DNA of 64,000 nt from Elioraea tepida (GTDB lineage Bacteria; Pseudomonadota; Alphaproteobacteria; Acetobacterales; Acetobacteraceae): contig NZ_CP076448.1 of assembly GCF_019203965.1 (NCBI RefSeq), forward strand, positions 3,177,001-3,241,000, written 5' to 3'. Positions 59,368 through 64,000 of the stretch are shown in pieces (the stretch's first letter is position 1; each line of letters opens with the position of its first letter). A model generated the notes under the pieces. It was given only the letters and a program-made list of their open reading frames with translations. It ran no database searches and was not told the origin of the DNA. The translations under genes and the position numbers were made by a program.

Positions 59368-60801
59368 ATGGGGTCAGGCGAACTCGCCCTTCTCACACCT
59401 GCCGAGATGGCGTCGGCCGACCGTGAGGCGATCGCGCTCGGGATTGCGGGGAGGACGTTGATGCGCAATGCCGGACAGGCGGTGGCGCGGGCGATCCTCG
59501 CACGGTTCCGCCCCTGCCGTGTCACCGTGCTCGCAGGCCCGGGAAACAACGGCGGCGACGGGTTTGTGGTGGCGTCATTCCTCTCGGAGAGGGGGTGGCC
59601 CGTGCGGGTCGCCCTGTTCGGCGGACGGTCGGCGCTCACGGGGGATGCCGCCTGGGCTGCCGCCCGCTGGCGCGGGCCGGTCGAGCCGCTGTCGCCCGGC
59701 TCGCTGGAGGGCGCTGGCCTCGTGGTCGATGCCGTGTTCGGCGCGGGGCTCGCGCGCCCGGTCGAAGGGGGCGTGGCGGAGACGCTCGCCGCCGCCTCGG
59801 CTCTGCCGGTGGTTGCGGTCGATCTGCCCTCCGGCGTGTCGGGGCTGACGGGGGAGGTGCTCGGGGTGGCGCCGAAGGCGGTGCTGACCGTCACCTTCTT
59901 CCGCCTCAAGCCCGGCCATCTGCTTCTGCCTGGGCGCTCCTTCTGCGGCGAGACGGTGGTGGCCGAGATCGGCATTCCTGCCTCGGTACTCGATCACGTC
60001 GTGCCGCGGGCGTTCCGAAACGCCCCCGCGCTCTGGCAGGCCTCGCTGCCGCGCCGCTCCCTCACGGACACCAAGTACACCCGCGGTTGTCTGACCATCG
60101 TCGGCGGCACGGCGATGACAGGCGCGGCGCGTCTCGCCGCCGCAGCCGCACGGCGCCTCGGCGCCGGTCTGGTCACGATCGCCGCCGGCGATTCCGCCTC
60201 GGCTGCCGCCTATCGCGCGGGTGATCCCGGCGTGATCGTCTCCGAAAGCGCGATCGAGACGTTGCTTGCGGATCAGCGACGCAACGCCTGGCTCGTCGGC
60301 CCCGGCCTCGGCCAGGGCGAGCGGACGGAGCGGGCTCTTGCCCTCCTGCTGGCCTCGGGGCGGCCTGTGGTGGTGGACGCCGACGCCCTCACCGCCTGCG
60401 CTGGGGCCCCCGAGCGGCTTCGCGGCGCCGCACTGCTGACGCCCCATGCGGGGGAGTTCGCCCGCGTGTTCGGGCCGATCGGCAACGACAAGCCCGCGGC
60501 GGCGCGGCGGGCTGCAGCCGAGACCGGTGCGGTCGTTCTGCTTAAGGGGGCGGACACGGTGATCGCCGCCCCCGATGGCCGAGTGGTGATCGACGCGGGC
60601 GCTCCGCCCGATCTCGCGACCGCCGGAACGGGCGATGTGCTGGCCGGCGCCGCAGCGGGGCTGATGGCGCAAGGGATGGACGCCTTCAGCGCCGCCGCCG
60701 CCGCGGCCTGGGCGCTCGGGGCGGCGGCGCGATGCGCAGCCCCCGGGCTGATCGCCGAGGACCTTCCGCCGCTCCTGCCGCGCGCGCTCGCTGCGCTATA
60801 G
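59368..60801 (+). CDS. nnr: Bifunctional NAD(P)H-hydrate epimerase / ADP-dependent NAD(P)H-hydrate dehydratase, 477 aa
   Basis: Repairs hydrated NAD(P)H. The N-terminal epimerase (YjeF_N) has VTVLAGPGNNGGDGFVVASF near 51-70, VDAVFGAGLARPVEG, and VAVDLPSGVSGLTGEV. The C-terminal ribokinase-like dehydratase has DTKYTRGCLTIVGGTAMTGA, TPHAGEFARVFG, VLLKGADTVI and the catalytic TAGTGDVLAGAAAG. Start ATG 59368 is where similarity begins. The malonyl-CoA decarboxylase start is 8 bases beyond its stop. Confidence 0.94.
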   Translation: MGSGELALLTPAEMASADREAIALGIAGRTLMRNAGQAVARAILARFRPCRVTVLAGPGNNGGDGFVVASFLSERGWPVRVALFGGRSALTGDAAWAAARWRGPVEPLSPGSLEGAGLVVDAVFGAGLARPVEGGVAETLAAASALPVVAVDLPSGVSGLTGEVLGVAPKAVLTVTFFRLKPGHLLLPGRSFCGETVVAEIGIPASVLDHVVPRAFRNAPALWQASLPRRSLTDTKYTRGCLTIVGGTAMTGAARLAAAAARRLGAGLVTIAAGDSASAAAYRAGDPGVIVSESAIETLLADQRRNAWLVGPGLGQGERTERALALLLASGRPVVVDADALTACAGAPERLRGAALLTPHAGEFARVFGPIGNDKPAAARRAAAETGAVVLLKGADTVIAAPDGRVVIDAGAPPDLATAGTGDVLAGAAAGLMAQGMDAFSAAAAAAWALGAAARCAAPGLIAEDLPPLLPRALAAL

Positions 60802-60809
60802 TGGCGATC

Positions 60810-62219
60810 ATGGGAGCGTGGATGGAGACGGCAGCGCGCGCAGGTCTGTTCGACCGCGCGCTCAGGCGCCTGCTCGAGGCGTGGCGCGATGTCGCGGGCG
60901 GATCGGGCGATGGTGACATCGCCGCGCAGATGCGCGACTGCCTCGAGGCAAAGGGCGGCGAGGTCTCCGCCCGCGCCCGCTCTGCCCGGCTCGCCCAGGC
61001 CTATCTCGCTTCGGATTCGGCTGGAAAGGAGGCGTTCCTGCGCACCCTCGCTTCCTTCGACAGTGATCCGAAGGCGGTCGAGGCGGCGGTCGCGGCGCTT
61101 CAGTCGGCCGGGGACGACGCGGCGGCGGCGGCGCGGGCGCGGATGGAACTCCGCCGTGCCCTCGAGGCGCCGCGGACGCGGCTCGTGACCCAGTTCACCT
61201 CCCTTCCCGAGGGGGTGCGGTTCGTGGTCGAGCTGCGCGCCGCCCTGTTGCAGCTCGCGAAGAAAGACCCTGCGCTCGCCGCCCTCGAGGCAGACATACG
61301 CGCCCTGCTCGCCGCCTGGTTCGATGTCGGGTTCCTCGAACTCCGTCGGATCGATTGGCACAGCCCGGCAAGCCTGCTCGAGAAGCTCGTCGGGTACGAG
61401 GCCGTGCACGAGATTCGCTCCTGGCGCGACCTCAAGAACCGGCTCGACAGCGACCGGCGCTGCTACGCCTTCTTCCACCCAAGGATGCCCGATGAGCCGC
61501 TGATCTTCGTCGAGGTGGCGCTTGTGAAGGGGCTTGCAGGGGATGTTCGCGCCCTGCTCGACGAAAACGCGCCGCTGCAGGACCCGCGCGCGGCCGACAC
61601 GGCGATTTTCTATTCCATCTCGAACTGCCAGCAGGGCCTCTCCGGCATCAGCTTCGGCAATTTCCTGATCAAGCGCGTCGTCAACGAGCTTTCAGCGGAA
61701 TTCAGCAATATCAAGACCTTCGCGACACTTTCTCCGATCCCAGGCTTCCGGCGCTGGCTCGACGCCAGGGGGGGTGACGACACGCTGCTCACGCCCGAGG
61801 AGAAGGCCTCACTCGCCGCCGCGCTCGGGGCGGCGGCAGACAGCGGGGCGAACCCGCTCGCGGTGCTGCTCGCCCGGAAGGGGTGGCATCGCGACGCCGC
61901 GCTTGCCGAAGCCGCACGCCCGGTGCTGCTTCGCCTCTGCGCCCGCTACCTGCTCGCGGAGAACGCCGAGGCGCGGCCCGGCCGGCCCCCGCGGGCGCTC
62001 GACCCGGTCGCGCATTTCCACCTCACCAATGGCGCGCAGGCGGAGCGTCTCAACTGGCTCGCCGACCGCTCCGAGAAGGGGATCAGGGAGAGCGCGGGGC
62101 TGATGGTGAACTATCTCTATGACCGCGGCGCGATCGAGGCCAACCACGAGGCCTATGTCGGCCAGGGCAAGCGGGCCGCCTCGACGGCGCTGAAGCGTCT
62201 CGCGCGCGGCTGGATCTAG
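60810..62219 (+). CDS. Malonyl-CoA decarboxylase, 469 aa
   Basis: Decarboxylates malonyl-CoA to acetyl-CoA. The N-terminal helical domain is followed by the GNAT-fold catalytic domain. Diagnostic motifs are RCYAFFHPRMPDEPLIFVEV, FYSISNCQQGLSGISFGNFL, NIKTFATLSPIPGFRRWL and the catalytic histidine region VAHFHLTNGAQAERLNWLAD. Three in-frame starts (GTG 60801, ATG 60810, ATG 60822) are close together. Clustered with a transketolase-like gene 12 bases downstream. Likely controls malonyl-CoA or uses malonate. Confidence 0.94.
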   Translation: MGAWMETAARAGLFDRALRRLLEAWRDVAGGSGDGDIAAQMRDCLEAKGGEVSARARSARLAQAYLASDSAGKEAFLRTLASFDSDPKAVEAAVAALQSAGDDAAAAARARMELRRALEAPRTRLVTQFTSLPEGVRFVVELRAALLQLAKKDPALAALEADIRALLAAWFDVGFLELRRIDWHSPASLLEKLVGYEAVHEIRSWRDLKNRLDSDRRCYAFFHPRMPDEPLIFVEVALVKGLAGDVRALLDENAPLQDPRAADTAIFYSISNCQQGLSGISFGNFLIKRVVNELSAEFSNIKTFATLSPIPGFRRWLDARGGDDTLLTPEEKASLAAALGAAADSGANPLAVLLARKGWHRDAALAEAARPVLLRLCARYLLAENAEARPGRPPRALDPVAHFHLTNGAQAERLNWLADRSEKGIRESAGLMVNYLYDRGAIEANHEAYVGQGKRAASTALKRLARGWI

Positions 62220-62231
62220 CGGGGAGAGGAA

Positions 62232-64000
62232 ATGGCACCCGAGGGGATGGCGGCTCAGTCGGCCGCAGGCTCGGCCGACGAGGCGGGCCGGATCGCGCTT
62301 CTGCGCACGCTCGAGCAGAGGGTGCTTTGGCTCGCCTGCTGGACGATCCACCACGCCAACCACATCAGGCCGTCGCGCGACGGGCTGAAGGTCGGCGGGC
62401 ATCAGGCTTCTTGCGCCTCGGTCGCGACACTGATGACCGCCCTCTACCTTGACATCCTCCGCCCGGAGGACCGGGTGGCGGTCAAGCCCCATGCGGGGCC
62501 GGTCTTCCACGCGATCCAGTATCTGCTCGGGCGGACGACACGCGAGAAGCTCGAGCGCTTCCGCGCCTTCGGCGGCACCCAGCCCTATCCGAGCCGCACA
62601 CGCGACGGGCTCGACGTCGACTTCTCCACAGGCTCCGTCGGCCTTGGTGTGGCCATCACCAACTTCGCCGCGCTCGTGCAGGACTATGTCCGGCTGAAGG
62701 GCCTCGCGCCCAAGGGATCGCGGCCGGGGCGCATGGTCGCCGTGGTCGGCGATGCCGAGCTCGATGAGGGGAACATCTACGAGGCCCTGCTCGAGAGCTG
62801 GAAGCACGACATCCAGGACGTCTGGTGGATCATCGACTACAACCGCCAGAGCCTCGACTCGATTGTCCCCGACCGGCTCTTCCACCGCATCGAGGGCCTG
62901 TTCCGCGACATGCGGTGGGACGTCGTGACGGTTAAGTACGGCACGCGCCTCGAGGCCGCCTTCGCTCGGCCGGGCGGTGCCGCGCTCAGGGCCTGGATCG
63001 ACGACTGCCCGAACTCGGTTTACTCGGCGCTCACCTTCCAGGGCGGTGCGGCCTGGCGCGAGGCGCTTCTCGCCGATCTCGGCCGCGATGCCGGGCTGCG
63101 CGCGATCATCGACCCGCTCCCCGACGACGAGCTTGCGGCGCTGATGACCAATCTCGGCGGCCATGACATGGAGACGGTGCTCGCCGCCCTGCGCCGCGCC
63201 GCCGCCGCGCCGCGGCCGACCGCCTTCATCGCCTACACGATCAAGGGCATGGGCCTGCCGCTTGCCGGCCACAAAGACAACCACGCCGGGCTGATGACGG
63301 TCGAGCAGATGGAGCGGTTCCGCGCCGCCCTCGGGATCTCGCCCGGAAAGGAGTGGGAACCGTTCGCCGGGCTCGACGCGGCGACGGCAGCCGAGCTGAA
63401 GCGGTTCCTTGCGACCGTTCCCTTCGCCGGCGCGCTCGCGGGCGACGGCGAACGCCGCGGGCGGCGCCGGGTGGCGCCGCCGGTTCCGATTCCCGACACC
63501 CTGCCGGAGCCCCGACGCGCACCGGGCCGGAAAATGTCGACCCAGGAGGCCTTCGGCCAGATCCTTTCCGAGATCGGCCGCGGCCAGGGCGAGCTCGCGC
63601 CGCTCGCCTCGCGGATCCTCACGACGAGCCCTGACGTGACGGTCTCGACGAGCCTCGGCCCATGGGTGAACCGCCGCGGCGTGTTTAGCCGCCATCGCCG
63701 AAACGACGCGTTCCGTGACCAGAAGGTGGCCTCGGCCCAGAAATGGGTGATGACGCCAGAGGGGCAGCATGTCGAGCTCGGCATCGCCGAGCAGAACCTG
63801 TTCCTGCTTCTCGCCGCCGCTGGCCTTTCCCACGAACTCAACGGGGTGCGGCTCCTTCCTGTGGGGACGGTCTATGACACCTTCGTCCAGCGCGGGCTCG
63901 ATGCGCTGTTCTACGGGTGCTACCAGGATGCGCGGTTCCTGCTCGTCTCAACCCCCTCAGGCATCACGCTTGCGCCCGAGGGGGGGCAGCACCAGTCGAT
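62232..64000 (+). CDS. Transketolase-like / homodimeric 2-oxoacid dehydrogenase E1-like protein (3' truncated by window end)
   Basis: 589 codons to the window edge without a stop, so more than half the gene is seen. ATG 62232 follows the strong site GGGGAGAGGA. The thiamine diphosphate binding motif starts with VVGDAELDEGNIYEALLESW near 170 and ends in IIDYNRQSLDSIV. KVGGHQASCASVATLMTALY and FSTGSVGLGVAITNFAALVQ are transketolase/E1-type. From about residue 425 the second domain begins (VELGIAEQNLFLLLAAAGLS). Alphaproteobacterial relatives are annotated as transketolase. Pyruvate or 2-ketobutyrate dehydrogenase E1 activity is the alternative; no E2/E3 genes are visible. Confidence 0.85.
   Translation, partial: MAPEGMAAQSAAGSADEAGRIALLRTLEQRVLWLACWTIHHANHIRPSRDGLKVGGHQASCASVATLMTALYLDILRPEDRVAVKPHAGPVFHAIQYLLGRTTREKLERFRAFGGTQPYPSRTRDGLDVDFSTGSVGLGVAITNFAALVQDYVRLKGLAPKGSRPGRMVAVVGDAELDEGNIYEALLESWKHDIQDVWWIIDYNRQSLDSIVPDRLFHRIEGLFRDMRWDVVTVKYGTRLEAAFARPGGAALRAWIDDCPNSVYSALTFQGGAAWREALLADLGRDAGLRAIIDPLPDDELAALMTNLGGHDMETVLAALRRAAAAPRPTAFIAYTIKGMGLPLAGHKDNHAGLMTVEQMERFRAALGISPGKEWEPFAGLDAATAAELKRFLATVPFAGALAGDGERRGRRRVAPPVPIPDTLPEPRRAPGRKMSTQEAFGQILSEIGRGQGELAPLASRILTTSPDVTVSTSLGPWVNRRGVFSRHRRNDAFRDQKVASAQKWVMTPEGQHVELGIAEQNLFLLLAAAGLSHELNGVRLLPVGTVYDTFVQRGLDALFYGCYQDARFLLVSTPSGITLAPEGGQHQS

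Noticed and set aside
61809-63833. 674-codon open frame on the minus strand opposite malonyl-CoA decarboxylase and the ThDP enzyme
   Set aside because: The plus strand encodes two clear families across the same bases, and the antisense product has no motif.

Overview
The window is a compact, very GC-rich chromosomal segment with strong third-position GC bias, genes on both strands, many 4-nt ATGA/GTGA start-stop overlaps and no gap above 300 bases. Gene content (SUF operon headed by an Rrf2 regulator, cox-type molybdoenzyme maturation genes, LpxB, SorAB-type sulfite dehydrogenase, Zur/COG0523 zinc genes) points to an aerobic alphaproteobacterium, most likely Rhodospirillales/Acetobacteraceae. 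That placement is inference from content and style, not from a marker gene. I see no rRNA, tRNA, CRISPR, phage, IS element or integration scar.

Layout. 1-133: tail of a PDZ protein. 148-4253 (-): SDR, acyl-CoA dehydrogenase, ADP-forming acyl-CoA synthetase. 4315-7756 (-): sbcD and sbcC, each interrupted by two indels. 8051-14633 (+): SUF Fe-S assembly operon (rrf2-sufBCDSUT-sufA), followed by a DUF2798 protein, a RutE-like nitroreductase and an ArsR-family regulator. 16083-21613 (-): seven-gene CODH/xanthine-dehydrogenase-type maturation operon (CoxG, a 28-residue membrane microprotein, MoxR/CoxD, VWA/CoxE, split XdhC, MPT-binding/MocA fusion). 21780-25790 (+): NhaD/CitMHS-type transporter (frameshifted), PrpB, histone-deacetylase-like hydrolase, DUF192. 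25933-28973 (-): glpD-glpK. 29058-36226: two aminotransferases, YraN, YifB/ComM, polysaccharide deacetylase, EAL protein, hotdog thioesterase. 36231-42841 (-): GT-C-like membrane protein, SecF, SecD, fused MFS/spermidine-synthase-like protein. 43007-43957 (+): Gfo/Idh/MocA dehydrogenase, tail-to-tail with lpxB. 43922-49355 (-): hisI-COG0523 GTPase-GNAT-nitrilase-M20-lpxB, divergent from zur at 49400. 50051-53503 (-): nudF-alaX-sseA-metC. 53586-54518 (+): DMT exporter. 54803-59268 (-): sorA-sorB-dadA-parA-copD-like-cytochrome c. 59368-64000 (+): NAD(P)HX repair enzyme, malonyl-CoA decarboxylase, and a transketolase/E1-like enzyme cut by the window end.

How the genes work together. The SUF operon is self-contained, with regulator, scaffold, desulfurase and carrier proteins, and would supply Fe-S clusters, including those of the molybdenum hydroxylases whose maturation factors follow. 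Zur, HisI and the His-rich COG0523 GTPase form a zinc-economy unit around one AT-rich Zur-like box. SorAB, SseA and MetC suggest active sulfur-amino-acid, thiosulfate and sulfite handling.

Quality caveat. Four loci (sbcC, sbcD, the NhaD-like transporter, a small cytochrome c) need single-base indels to read through. Two of these lie in G homopolymers and are probably sequencing or assembly errors. SbcD also has a substitution at a normally invariant metal-binding histidine, and SbcC lacks a visible zinc hook, so genuine decay of sbcCD is possible.
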